Made by a program: the position numbers and the translations under genes. From Pseudevernia furfuracea (Eukaryota > Ascomycota > Lecanoromycetes > Lecanorales > Parmeliaceae): 64,000 nucleotides of DNA. A model generated the notes under the pieces. That model was given only the letters and a program-made list of their open reading frames with translations, did not search any database and was not told the DNA's origin. Location: assembly GCA_022315425.1 (NCBI GenBank), contig JAIUPT010000019.1, positions 124,001 to 188,000 on the forward strand, in the 5' to 3' direction. Shown here one piece after another: positions 10,759-22,244 of this stretch. Positions within the stretch are counted from its first letter, which is position 1. Each line of letters opens with the position of its first letter.

Positions 10759-11914
10759 TCGGTCGATACAGTCCGAGTCAAGGTGTTTGATACTGACGGA
10801 GTCGCTTATTCAAAGAAGCATTGTTGGCCCCTCCTCCTTCTTCTGCTGTCATCTTTGAATGGTAGAGAAGAGATGCTTGTAGAACTCTGGGTGGGATGGG
10901 TGTGGCCGCAGTAGAGTAGCGGGTGAGCTGAGTAAGCAGGCTGGCAGGGCTAAAGCAGCCTTCGACTCTCAGGGAGTGACCAACTACAACATCAACTACA
11001 CAGTGGCCTTCTTCTCCCGTGGTAAAAACTTTTTCTTTGGAAAAAATAGATCTGATAACATATACACCAAAAAAGAATCCGTACTTATGTGCGCAACGAG
11101 CCTGAATCTTCGAACTACCATAGGCTTCGTTCGGGACACATTGCAAGATGCTCGCCATTGTGAAGAAAGCTCACGAAGCAATGATGGAAATCCCGAGAAT
11201 CAATGTGGCAGGTCTCAAGGACCTTGTGTTGGAGATTCCCGTGGTAAAAAGAGTGAATGCAATCCCTGTGTTGTAAAGAGTCTCGCCGAAATACAGAGCC
11301 GGACGAAAACGAGGGCAATGTTCGGACAACGTCCATGTTCGGATATGCGAATTGTGAAAATCATCCTTAAAGATCGGATTCTTGCTTGCAGAAGGATCCA
11401 CCCCTCTCTGCATGTAAGGATGATGCTCAGTCAGCCAAGGTGCATGAAGGGTATATCATCTGGTTACATTTGACACACCGCTACGAAAGTCGTCAGAGAG
11501 CACCTCGCAGGGGAGAATCCTGCATACACACATGCGATCACGATTACAAGTCGCCGATCCCTAGGTAATTATCCGTTGATCATGAAGGAATATGTGGATT
11601 CTGCGCAGAATTGTAAATGATCGTCGCTCTACACTGCCTCTTAGATGCAATTCACGGCTCCGACGCAAGACCCTTGATCCTCGAAGCGCAAATGGATTGT
11701 GTTTCTGTGTATCAACTTATTATGACGAGATAAAGCGCCTGAGTATGGAAACACCACAGCCTTGCCATCCTCTGACAAAATTTGCTCTGTAATCCAGCCC
11801 TACCCCGCGAAGAGACTCGTGGTTGTTGATAAAATTCGCAACGTCAGCCATATTTGTTGAGATTGGCAACAAGAAACAGCCGCAGCCACCTAGCTGATAT
11901 CGCAAGCCGTACAC
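10759..11914. other. Divergent intergenic region between MET2 and the adenylation-domain gene
   Basis: Should hold both promoters. Open frames here (the longest about 165 codons on plus, 10976-11473) have no recognisable domain and are not called genes. Confidence 0.5.
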
Positions 11915-13597
11915 ATGAGTATTCATCCCGTGTCCTCTGACTGTGGACAGAGGCTGCTTCCAACTTTGGTTGATCAACTATCAACCAGCGATCCGGAGCG
12001 TGTTTTTTTGTCATACCCGTCTGGTCCTCGCCCCATAGACGGATACCGTGATGTCACGTATAGAGAATTTGCAGCTGCGATCAACCGCTGCTCCTGGTGG
12101 CTTGACAAACACCTGGGAAGTAGTGACGATTTTAGGACGTTGACGTATTTTGGATCTCGGGACTTGCGCTCGACGGTGGTTATGTATTCTGCTGTGAAGA
12201 CCGGCCACAAGGTACCGCTGCTTCTGCTGTCCACTCCATTGTCCTACTCACGAATACAGCTATTCTTGAGTTCTCTTGGCTTTGAGAGCGTGGAAGAAGA
12301 CCTACAGATACTCGAAGATCTGCAGTGCGATGTTATGCTTTTGACAGCTGAGAGCAAGTCGCTGATTGCTGAGGAAATCTTGTCGAGGAGAGCTATGCGA
12401 ACAATGACAGTACCTGCATTGGAAGAACTGTTGATGACAGAAGAAGGACCAGTCTACCCGTACACCAAGACCTATTCTCAAGCTAAACACGAGCCATTTG
12501 TTGTGATGCATACTTCTGGCTCCACAGGGCGTCCAAAACCTGTGTCCCTAAATCATGGTACAATAGCTCATCCCGACCTGTTCCTCAGCGCACCAGTTTT
12601 GGGTGGGAAGGCGTTGAATGTGGCTCGCTTCAGCGGTAAACGCGTGTTACTTGGCCTCCCGCAATTCCACAGCGCAGCAGTGTGCTTTTTGGCCTTTTCG
12701 ATATACTCAAACACCATACCAGTCCTTTTACCTTCGCCAGTAACCGCTGAACTAGTCAATGAAGCGCATACGCACGCTGGGATCGATGCAAGCTTTCTCG
12801 CTCCCAGCACGCTCGCTGATATCGTTCGAAATCCGGAATACTTCGAAAACCTCAGGCGGTTACAGTATTTGACATTTGGAGGATCCCCACTTCCACAAGA
12901 GATTGGCAACAATGTGAAAGACTTGGTGCATCTCTTCGTGAGCTTTGGGACTACAGAGTGCGGATTCTATGCACTTGAGGAAACTGAGCCGGATGATTGG
13001 CAATATGCTAGCTTTAGTCCGATCATGGGCTGTGAGCTTCGTACCTTCTCCGAAGGCCTCTACGAATTGTTCTTCGTCCGCAGTGATGATCCGCAGAAAT
13101 CGCAAGGAGTCTTTTCGACTTTTCCGTTGCTTGAAGAATATTCGGCGAAGGACCTCTACTCGAAGCACCCGACTAAAGAAGGACTCTGGTTGTACGAAGG
13201 TCGCAGAGATGATGTTCTTATCTTCTCCGATACCCACAAATTCTATCCCCAGGAGACGGAGCGCATCTTGAATGCTCACCCTGCCGTGAACTCTGCTCTT
13301 GTCTGCGGACATGGTCGATTCAAGGCGGCACTCCTAATCGAAGCCAACTCACCGCCAGACACGAAGCAGGAGAGATCTGCGTTGTTAGAAGAAATATGGC
13401 CTTCAATCGTGCTTGCTAACAAGAAGACTACTTCTAGCTACGGGCAGATCTCTGAGGACCTAATATTGTTTACATCAATGACAAGGCCTATGTTGAGAGC
13501 AGCCAAGGGCTCAGTGCTGCGCAATAAAACTGCAGAACTGTACAGTTCGAACTTAGATCAAGCATTCATCAACCATGCGAAGGCATCTCAATGTTAA
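11915..13597 (+). CDS. Stand-alone NRPS-like adenylation (AMP-binding) protein
   Basis: An intronless 560-residue member of the ANL adenylate-forming superfamily, closest in style to the A domains of fungal NRPS-like carboxylate reductases. Motifs in order: A3 MHTSGSTGRPKPVSLNHG at about residue 197; GLPQFHSAA at about residue 246, as in the NRPS-like subfamily; A5 SFGTTECG; A7 GLWLYEGRRDDVLI; A8 HKFYPQETERIL; and an A10-like AAKGSVLRNKT with the expected Lys. The protein stops about 25 residues after A10, so the thiolation and reductase or thioesterase domains usual in this family are absent. I could not trace them in the following 600 bases in any frame. It presumably activates a carboxylic acid as acyl-AMP, but the acceptor is unknown. 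It could be a truncated relic or a genuine single-domain enzyme. Confidence 0.85.
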   Translation: MSIHPVSSDCGQRLLPTLVDQLSTSDPERVFLSYPSGPRPIDGYRDVTYREFAAAINRCSWWLDKHLGSSDDFRTLTYFGSRDLRSTVVMYSAVKTGHKVPLLLLSTPLSYSRIQLFLSSLGFESVEEDLQILEDLQCDVMLLTAESKSLIAEEILSRRAMRTMTVPALEELLMTEEGPVYPYTKTYSQAKHEPFVVMHTSGSTGRPKPVSLNHGTIAHPDLFLSAPVLGGKALNVARFSGKRVLLGLPQFHSAAVCFLAFSIYSNTIPVLLPSPVTAELVNEAHTHAGIDASFLAPSTLADIVRNPEYFENLRRLQYLTFGGSPLPQEIGNNVKDLVHLFVSFGTTECGFYALEETEPDDWQYASFSPIMGCELRTFSEGLYELFFVRSDDPQKSQGVFSTFPLLEEYSAKDLYSKHPTKEGLWLYEGRRDDVLIFSDTHKFYPQETERILNAHPAVNSALVCGHGRFKAALLIEANSPPDTKQERSALLEEIWPSIVLANKKTTSSYGQISEDLILFTSMTRPMLRAAKGSVLRNKTAELYSSNLDQAFINHAKASQC

Positions 13598-16500
13598 GAG
13601 GTATAGCGATCAGTCTGCCCAATTGGGGATTTGTATATAGAAGGAGAATAGAAAGCCTTCTGATTGGGACGTCGCATAGTGGCTGACCATCAGCGTGTTC
13701 AAAGACATGAATATGTCGATTACTGTATGGTTTAACATACACATGACTTGAGGATCTGTGTATCGCATGTTCTAGCGCTTCACTTCCGCGTCGTAGTTAC
13801 GTTTTATAGTACGTCCTTAATTTTTTGACTTGACGGGGAACCTCTTGGGGAAACTGGTCCTCGAACACATGCAAAGATGTGGGATAATTTTCTAATGCAT
13901 AATGAAGTTGCTGTGCTTTCAATCAATGTTGCAGGGGACGGATCCGACTGCATAAAATAGTTACGGGTATGAAGGATATACTTCAATGCAGATCGACGTT
14001 GTTAATTTTGAGGCAATCCTTTACAAATCAACTTCGACCACTTCAATAGTGGAAGATCTGAAGGATTTGCTTCAATGCAGATCAAATACGCTATTTCTTT
14101 TTTTTTTGGAATTGGCTCGTAGGCCAGTCGAGCGGAGTCAAAATAACCTGCGTCACCAATACGTCAAGTAGTGAGCCTGCTATAACAGCAACAGAATAGT
14201 GAAACTGCTACAAGGGCAGTCAAGAAGACCACGCTCCGACCTGTTCACTGAGCAAGTCGACAAGTGAGCCTGCTGCCAAATGGCAATTCCATGCTACGTG
14301 GACTTTTGATGGCAAGAGCTAGACAGAGCGTGGACGATGTGGAAGCCAAGAAAGCCACAGCCTCTAACGACGACGACCGTACCAAGAGCAGGTTCAGAGT
14401 GAGAGCCCACAGATTCGGTTTGGAGTGCTTAGTTGACAACAGTCTCAATGACGGAGCAACCTTTAGGCGAGGAGCCTGTGAAGCGGTTGGGGTAGAGGCG
14501 TTCAAAACCGTTTTTGATACATCGACATCTCCCTCACATCCAGGTTTAACCTCCGAGTAAGATGGGTGTCAGATTCGACACACTCTACTTTGCAATTTAA
14601 GAAGCTCTTTTCAGATCAACCTCACCATTAAGTAATTGTCGAAGAGCTAGCCTGTTTAAGATCCAGAGCATGAAAACCCAGATCATATCAAAGTTGCTGA
14701 GTTAAAACATCCGTCATCAAGATGCTGGTCTAGTCAATCAAAAGGCATAGACTTGACTCCCTAAACACTTCACAGGAAATGCGCGCCGTTCAGTCCGGAG
14801 ATGCCTTGAATACTGTACATACTGTATACCGTTCACTTTACACCTATCTCCAACATGGCTACGGCCGCAGACGAAGAAACCAATCATCCCGATGATCGCC
14901 AGCTCATTTATACTGTAATATTTCGAATACATCTTATAAATGGGCTTGCTCTATAGGCGCTATCAGAACTTAATGTTTCTCGTCATCACCTCCGATCTCC
15001 ATTCCACAACCCACGAGGAGAATTGGGTCTAAGATTTCACCCTCTCAATGGTTTTGTTCTCAAAGACGACGTGCGGATGCCGCACCAGCGTCCCCTCTGT
15101 GCGAGGGTTGGCACGGAAGTTTTGGTCCAGTACTACACCCCGTACCCACTCATTGCTCTAAGGAGAAGAGCCGGCGACATTACCTACGAGAACAGATGAA
15201 TAAGCCACTAAGCTAGGGAGAGAGGTCCAAACATGCTCTTTTGAAAGATTAGTGGAGTAGTTCCAAGACGCTTTGAACTCGTCCTTTCTACGATGCTCAG
15301 GGCAGGCTGACCACCAAGGTTGCAGTCGGTTCCAACACCAGTGAGGAAGCAATAGTCTGATTACCGCAACTGCTGACCATTGACCAAAGCTCAGGGCACG
15401 GGTTCTGGGCATCAACTATAGCACATGGAGGCGCTCCTACCCATTGCCAGTAATCGACGGATGCTGCTGAAGCGGATCCGGCAGTCTGAGAAAAGTATGT
15501 CTTGTCTGAGTACCCGTTGAGATCACCAGTAGAGTTACTCCGCTCAAGATCAGACCGGAGTCCTGAAATACTGCGGAGGAATTCAAATCAACTCGCTCGA
15601 TACCATCCAGTTTAGGGCCAATAGCAGTGAGAAAATGGGTCGACATTAGCGATAGACTCTATAAGAAACTGAAGCAGGGAGACAGCAAACTCGCCTTGGC
15701 GACTGGAAGCCTGTAAGAGGAAAGGGGGGAATCATGGCAACGAGGCTGTAGACTACCATCTTAAGTATGTGCGGGCCAGGCACCACAGTGTGCACCGGTG
15801 AAGAGAATTCAAAAGCTGTTTAGATACTGCATATAAGACGGCTTCGGTGTGCCGACAGCCTAGCGCTAGGCAGGACGACGATGCATTTGTTTGAAGACCT
15901 GCGTCTTGACGCAAGTACTCTTGCCTTACTTTGTGAAAACATCAGGCACTCAGGCAGCGATTTGACATGGGTTCTCGTTCTTTATCAAGTCAAATGCACG
16001 TTTGCCTTTTTCTGTAATGACGGGCTCTTTTTCCGAGAACCAGCCGTTCGCGAAAGTGGCCTCGCAGACCGCTCAAGATCAGTAATCCAGAGATGTGGAT
16101 GTATCCTGCCTAATCTGCCCGAAGCTAGTCAGTCCTTCCCATCTTTTTCAATGAGCTCTTGAAATCTCCCTATTTTGTCATGGTAGATACCCAGAGTCTC
16201 GAATACAAAGAAACGGATTTCTCGATACTCAATCCCATTGGCGCGAGTGCGGTTTGCGTACTACGTCTCCTTGCCCCAGAGAACGTTCATTAAAAGCAAC
16301 TCCTCATGATCGAGTCGGAAACGCGACTCCTCCGCAGTCCTCCACAAAAGCTGATATGCACATCTAGCGAGGCTGCCCTTTCAGTTCTAGGCAACTATTT
16401 CAGCCTCGTTTCCTTGGCCGTATGCATTCTGCGCCTCACTGACAAGGTGCACGAAGCCTTACTTGATTTGGACACACCTGCGACGAAAACGCTCGGTTAT

Positions 16501-16812
16501 GGAGACGGCTGCAAGCCACCACAAGCAGCCTCTGATCTGATCAGCGATCCATTTGCCTTTCACTGTCGCGTATTGGATGCAACCACGCAGCAGTGAGTAG
16601 TCAACACAATGTAGTAGTAGCCGAGGAAGCTAGATTAGTGTTGACAGCCTGGACGAGGCTAAAGAGGTCATGCTCGCTGGTCTCGATTTTGTGTATGAAT
16701 CCTTCAATAATGTCTATGACTCCATTGGTATCATGCCGCTAACTCTGGCGTCTCCCTATCAGGTATGGACGCCTAATGCATGCTCTCGTAAGGTCATTAT
16801 TCCCACCAATGG
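13598..16812. other. 3.2-kb region without recognised genes
   Basis: Short frames only, many stops, no clear domain. It contains a 25-bp imperfect direct repeat (13970-13994 and 14059-14083). Minus-strand fragments around 16150-16250 read as coding-like (for example FFVFETLGIYHDKIGRFQEL) and may be remnants of a gene, but I cannot name it. Confidence 0.45.
13970..14083. repeat. Imperfect 25-bp direct repeat, 89 bp apart
   Basis: tgaaggat....ttcaatgcagatc occurs at 13970-13994 and again at 14059-14083 with three mismatches at the centre. Small and possibly chance-driven, but the flanking gatctgaagg texture is shared. Confidence 0.5.
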
Positions 16813-18703
16813 TCACATTTCCATGGTTCCAACCCGGCCTCCAACCTCACTCGAGCCACCCATTGGCCCTTGCGCGACCCGTCTCTCAACAGCTGCCACC
16901 ATGTCCTGACCCTCGCCCCAGGCTCCTACCCACTGCTTCAGGCCCTGATGAAGCTGTGTAAGCACATCATGCTTAGCAGTGGCGATCTTGTAGACAGCGC
17001 TCTCCACGTCTCCACGGCCTCCGCCCACAAGACTGCCGAAAGATTGAGCGGGCCTCATCAGGTAAGGGATGACTATTCCAAGGGCCGGTTGGGTCATAAT
17101 GGCCTCGATTCCTAATTCTAGAAGCGACTCAGCATGACACTTATCGGCTAGTTCCCTTTCAGATGGAAGTTTGAATAAAGTAGAGCTCGAGGAATGGGTG
17201 TCTGGGAGTGGTGACCACTTTGCTGTAATGATGGCTCCGATCAACGAGAGAGCCGACAACGCGCTCTCTTTGAGCGCTACGGTATCAGCTGCAGCCACGA
17301 CACATTCCCAAAAGTCCGGGAAAGTTTCCATTTCCAAGTAGTAAAGAGCCCTTGCAGCGGCTTGTTCTTCGGGCACGTGGCTACCATGCAGAATGTGAGC
17401 TAAGGTCGCAAAAGCCTCTGGACTTGCAGGCTTTACGGGTATCAGGAACAATGGAGAGCTGGCCTGTGTCCTGGGTATGAGCATAACTCGTGGGAGGGAC
17501 ATCAAGACACTAAGGTCGTGTTGGACCCTCTGCCTCTGTCCCAACCGGCCATGGTATCTGTTCTCGACTGCTTGTGTAACGCGAGAGAGGATATGGCCCG
17601 CTATCGGCGACGAAAGTAGGTCCTGCGGAAAGGTTTTGCAGTAGGTCGAAAGGTACCCAGCCGACGAACCGTACAGATAAGTGAGGTCCAGTGAATCCTG
17701 CTTCTCGGGCTCAAGGTAATACGCCATTGAACGGGTATGGAGTCCATTGCTCTGTAGGAATTGAAGCGCAAATGTGCGGCCTGTATCCAGATAGTTGGAA
17801 TAAAATTCAATCAAAGTCATGTGCATCAGCACATCGTCCTGATAGTCGACCATATGAATGGCTGCAAACTGCAGCAGCCCGCCGGTTTTGACACCGAATC
17901 GTTGCTCAACCTCGGGTATCTGTGACGTCCTTACGGGATTCGAGTCGATTTTTAGGAGCATATCCAGCAATCTTGCCTGAGAGACGGTCTTCTCTCTCTT
18001 TGACAGTGGCCATTCCTGACCTGCTGTGCTAAGGCTGCAGATCGAGAAAATGGAGCCGTAGATGTCCCTATCACGCATGATTCTCCTCCACATGAGGCCT
18101 TCATCCATGATCCCACTGTCGCTCATGGTATTTTTCCCTTCACCTGCCAACAATAGCCCTACTATCACGTCATGAGCCCGCACTGCCACTGCCGTCTCTG
18201 GCGTACATAGCCATAGTATGATCAAAGCTGCGACCACGTCAGCCTTTCCAGCCACTATATCACTGTCGCTTTTCCGGTACGTCGCTTTCTCGAGGAGTGT
18301 GAGGGTCGTGAGCTCGATCGGAGCTAGGGAGAATGAAAACCCAGCTGTGAAGTCAACCGGTGGCCGAATTGTAAGAACGCGTGTAAAGTCATATTTCGTA
18401 GGCAAGACCAGGACGTTGATGAGGTTTGCTACCGGCGTAGGATCTTGTTGTAGTGTAGGGAGGAGGTCCGAAAGCTGGTTCAGAAGGGTATCTCTCCATG
18501 ATTCTTCAATCGATTCTGGTAGCTTGCTATCAGTATATTCAGGAGACAGACAGCTCCAGGACCAGCCTTGAAAACAGGCGCCACATACCAGTTATTTGCC
18601 CATCAATCTGTTCCAGTAGCTTCTCGTTCAGGCCTTTGCTAGGATCATTCCGTACTTCTTGCAAATGGGTGTTCACCTGGCCTAAAAGCGCTTGGACGGT
18701 CAT
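16813..18703 (-). CDS. HSM3: HSM3-type 26S proteasome assembly chaperone (HEAT-repeat protein)
   Basis: Two exons, 18703-18589 and 18515-16813, give 605 residues. The 73-bp intron runs GTATGT..CTACCAG with an ACTGAT branch site, joined as GQIT-ESIEES. The protein is almost entirely alpha-helical and Leu/Ala-rich, as expected of a HEAT/ARM solenoid. The pattern LNEKLLEQ near the N-terminus, QFAAIHMVDYQDDVLMHM in the middle and AVYKIATAKHDVLTQLH at the end fits the ascomycete proteins carrying the Hsm3 N-terminal domain (PSMD5/S5b relatives). In yeast, Hsm3 binds Rpt1/Rpt2 and helps build the proteasome base. The older name comes from a mismatch-repair phenotype. It is divergent from the Pol III C31 gene, with about 320 bp between starts. 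Identification is by overall pattern, not by a catalytic motif. Confidence 0.72.
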
Positions 18704-19025
18704 GTCGCACGGTGTGATGATGAGACAAGTACAAGTAGGTATTTTGTGAAAATGACATCTACACAGACGAGCCTTCCTCCCCAAAACAACCACAAAACAA
18801 TCACAGTTCAAGATGTGACAGCAAGCATGAAGGTTAATGAAATGTGACCGTCAGGACTTATTCACGATGCCCGGCATTTACTATAAGTACAGTAAGGCTG
18901 ACAAGTAGAGTACCGCAATGGATTCAGCCCCGCCAAACGTCCCCGACCCCACTATCACGTATACAGTAAAAAAAAGGTGACCAAGTTAATTAAGCACCGG
19001 ATATTAGAAGCAAGGCCTCCACGAC
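18704..19025. promoter_or_regulatory. Shared divergent promoter region, HSM3 / RPC31
   Basis: A 322-bp spacer between the two start codons, too short for another gene, so it must contain both promoters. No specific factor site was identified. Confidence 0.6.
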
Positions 19026-19864
19026 ATGGCCGGAGCTGCGAGAGCAAGACAAGGTCCTCGCATCAAAAAAGAAGGCAAGGGCGACCTCTACAGAATCGGC
19101 GGGGTAGACCTCCCCTGGGACCCCGAGCTTGATCTCGACAAGCCAAAGCCTACGCCTTTCTACCCTGTACTCAGCTCCCCAATCCTTCCTTCCGGAACCC
19201 CACTGACACCTCTCCAGGCCTTCCAAATCCCCAAACCCAAACCCCTGACCGAGGACGAGAAATCCCAAACCGCCCACTTCCGCCGACTGCGTGACAGCAT
19301 CAAAAATGGCCCTCTCTACACCGTGCTCGGAGACAACGTACGAGTAGGCAAGTCCAGGACATCAGCCGCGGCGGCATTCAATGCGTTTGAGGGGATGCCG
19401 AAGTATAGTCAGAGGTATACGAAGAAGAAGAGGATGATTCCCAAGCTGGATACTAGACCCTACGGTTCGTGCCCGCTTCGGAGATTTTAAACAAAAGTGG
19501 GGCAGTAATATGCTGAAGGGGGGTTTTAGTGCTCAAATTCTTCCCGAAAGAACTCTGGTCCACGATCGATCCCACCGCTACCGAAACCAACGGCGTCATC
19601 AACACCGATACCAAAGGCAAATCGTTGAAGATAGCCGGCTATGAGAAAGATGCCGATATGTCGGAGGACGAGGTGGATATGAAGGAAGAGGGGGACCCGG
19701 ATGATGAGGACATGCCGGAGGAAGAAGAGATGGACGATGAGTTTGACGACGAAGAGGATGGAGGGGATTACAATGCGGAGCAGTACTTCGATAATGGAGG
19801 AGATGATGGCGGGGACGACTATGATGCCGGTGGTGATGATATGGGGGGGACTTATCTTGATTGA
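19026..19864 (+). CDS. RPC31: RNA polymerase III subunit C31 (RPC7-like)
   Basis: Two exons, 19026-19464 and 19530-19864, with a 65-bp intron (GTTCGT..TTTTAG), give 257 residues. The splice yields TRPYVLKFFPKELWSTIDP, the conserved FFPKELW core of Rpc31/RPC7. The N-terminus has a Gly/Arg-rich start and a proline-rich stretch (TPFYPVLSSPILPSGTPLTP). The C-terminus is a long Asp/Glu-rich tail (about residues 190-257) ending in DYNAEQYFDNGGDD, which is the hallmark of this subunit. It belongs to the C82-C34-C31 heterotrimer that is needed for TFIIIB-directed initiation on tRNA and 5S genes. Confidence 0.92.
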
Positions 19865-20054
19865 GGGTGTTGAAGGCATTTGCTGGTTCAAGATGCATAG
19901 CGAGGAGTCAAGACTGCTGTGGGACCTGACATTGGAGCGACGATACCCTTGCTAATATCAGAAATTGATTCTTGGTCTAGATACATGTCCCACGGCCTGA
20001 ACGCCTGCCCCAATACCAATGGCACCAAACACGCTTCTATCGTGCCAACATCAA

Positions 20055-20825
20055 TTACAAGTGCTCACAGAATCTCGAAGCCCGATACACATCGCCATCA
20101 ACCGGTCCTTTTGCAACACTTTTGCGGCTCTCGAGGCCGAACCCCTCAGCCGCGTTAGTCCAAACCTCATCTCGCCAATTGGACATGTAGCTGCCAGTAA
20201 CAGGGCCCATATCACTTAGTCCCGCTCGACGCACATAGTGGCCCCAGTTCTCGCCGTGGACCCTCTCCGCTGGCCCCGACAAAGGTGTTCGTGACGTCCG
20301 ACTTGCCTTCTTCAGCAAGATATCCTTCATCACGTTCCCACTCTTCACCATGAACCCCGTCGCTGCCTCCTTCGTCTTCCTATCCTCCATCTCCCATAAC
20401 TTCCCAGCCTTGAACCTTCTCCTCTCTCCTACATCTATGACCGGCGATGCACTTCTTTTCCTCTTCCTCTCCAGCGCCGCCTTTCTCGGTCGAGGGCAGT
20501 CTGACTCCGAGTCATCAACAAATGCGTCGCTGTCGCTTGAATCATCCGAGTGGATGGGAGTGCGCCGGGGTACGCTCGGTATTGTGGAAGTTGCGTCGCT
20601 GTCCAAGTCCAGATCTTGTTCAAAGGGATAAAGGGCGTAGGTGTCTTCGACGCGCTTTCTGGCTATCATCGCTGCTTCTCGTAGGGGTCTGGCGCTCCTT
20701 GTTGCCGGGGCTAAACCTCGAGCGGCTGGTGAGGAGACGTGTTGGGAAGGTATTGTTAAGGACAGAGGACGTGAGTGCTGCGGTGGGAGATGCGGACGCA
20801 GAGGGAGCGCAGACACAGCAGGCAT
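20055..20825 (-). CDS. Hypothetical protein, probably nuclear
   Basis: An intronless 256-residue frame from the ATG at 20825. No domain is recognised. The first 60 residues are rich in Pro/Arg/Ser. Residues 70-105 are acidic and serine-rich (DLDSDATST, SDDSSDSDAF), followed by a basic cluster RKAALERKRKRS that resembles a bipartite nuclear signal. The C-terminal third is the most protein-like: HGENWGHYVRRAGLSDMG, then SNWRDEVWTNAAEGFGLE. The convergent neighbour RPC31 ends 190 bp away. The long frame, codon texture and W/Y-rich C-terminal block argue for a real gene, but no function is proposed. Confidence 0.6.
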   Translation of the reverse strand: MPAVSALPLRPHLPPQHSRPLSLTIPSQHVSSPAARGLAPATRSARPLREAAMIARKRVEDTYALYPFEQDLDLDSDATSTIPSVPRRTPIHSDDSSDSDAFVDDSESDCPRPRKAALERKRKRSASPVIDVGERRRFKAGKLWEMEDRKTKEAATGFMVKSGNVMKDILLKKASRTSRTPLSGPAERVHGENWGHYVRRAGLSDMGPVTGSYMSNWRDEVWTNAAEGFGLESRKSVAKGPVDGDVYRASRFCEHL

Positions 20826-22244
20826 CTTTTTCCGGGATGGTCGTGACTGGCGATAATGAATGAATTTTATGAAGGCTGTTACGCTGCTGGTTCAGAGAGA
20901 CCCTTCGGGAAGCCTCCACTATTTAAAAGCTGCGAAGCGACTGAAACGCGGAGAAGAAAGGGCAAGACAAGACAACGAAGGTTTTCAGCTTGTCCTGCAG
21001 TCTCAGCTGCATGTTGCCGTAGTCTTTCAGACCTGAGTTATCTAGACAAAGGTTTGTGGTAACACTCCGTGATTGCGGCTTCAGACGAATCAGGTTTGTA
21101 AAAGTGGCATTGTTGACGGATATTATAGGCATTATTGGCTGCAGTCGACTTTTCCGCCTCAGGCAAATGCTTCATGGTGGGGCTTGGTAGAATGTTTCAC
21201 TTGTGTCCTGACTGATCTTCAGGGGTCAGCATGTCTCTTGCCAGCTTTGTGCACACTCATCCACACACAATGTCCCTGGCTCTGCCCTCCGCTGATCCTG
21301 TTGAATGCTCGTCATACATACATCTCGGTGTCCGCTTGTCTCGATAGCTTTCCGGGATTTGTCACGGCCTTCCCACCAAACCCACGGCCTCTTGAACTCT
21401 GCGAGATATACACATCGTCTCGATCTCCAGCGCTCGTCATCTCCATAGGCTCAATGTCTCTTTCCGTCCTGTGTTCCTTCGCTGCAGCTTTCGCTTGGTC
21501 GTCTTGCTTCGCCATCTTTCTCTTTTCTTCGTAATCGAGCGCGCCACATCTTTGCCCAAGGGCTCCGCTCCGAATTTTCTGCTTCATTCGCTATCCGCCA
21601 GATTTCTCTTGACTTTTGCCTTTCTTTCGTATCGATGATGATATTACGTAGTCGGATACATAGCCATTAGTGGAGCTTGGGCCCTCGGTTTTGTTCGAAT
21701 CAGCGCGGGGAGCGCTCGTTCTTGTAGGCATTATGGCTGGATTGGCTAGATTTGAGGTGGCAGAGTCCTTTGAGTCTGAGTCTAGTTTCATAGCGACAGG
21801 AGCGATCTGTTGAGGTAACGACTTGAAGGTTCTAGTTGCTGCTGCTCGCTAGGGCGCTCTTGAAGCAGCGGTGGAGCCATTGTGGACTCTTGAGGTGATG
21901 ATGTAGGGGACAGGGGGCGGTTGTGGAGAACATGAGGTAGCTGATCGGAGATCTCGGGTAAGCCGTTCCATATATCTGGAGCGAGAGATCAGTATCGCGA
22001 CATCAGTGATTCCCAAATATGCCACAAGGTCTTACCCGCATATCTGAGTCTTCCTCTAGAGACTATAGCGGCGAAGCATTCGCAGTGAGCAAAGCTGCAA
22101 AGACTCTCTGGAACAGACGCACGATAAGATATGAGGCTTCACTGGAGTAGCTTCGTGAGACTGGCTATCTTGCCCCATATGATCTGTACCGAACCCCTCC
22201 GAGATAAAGAATCCAATTCTGCATGTCAACACCAAGAAGTTGCT
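20826..22244. other. 1.4-kb region with one possible small gene
   Basis: 5' flank of the hypothetical gene and 3' flank of the GNAT gene. It contains the small frames described separately; nothing else is recognised. Confidence 0.45.
21312..21791 (-). other. Possible small hydrophilic protein gene (two overlapping-phase frames)
   Basis: Two adjacent minus-strand frames, 21791-21591 and 21587-21312, are both hydrophilic and Ser/Lys-rich. The second holds YEEKRKMAKQDDQAKAAAKEH, which looks like a charged helix. They could be exons of one gene, but I found no confident splice pair joining them and no family match. Listed so that a transcript search can test it. Confidence 0.2.

Noticed and set aside
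10976..11473. 165-codon plus-strand frame in the MET2 upstream region
   Set aside because: Composition is not protein-like, it starts in AT-rich DNA, and no domain or splice context supports it.
14260..14560. Possible HSP70 substrate-binding-domain remnant
   Set aside because: QSVDDVE, then DDDRTKS and GLECLVDNSLND, have spacing close to an Hsp70 C-terminal region, but identity is low, flanking sequence shows no ATPase-domain or SBD continuity, and chance similarity cannot be excluded.
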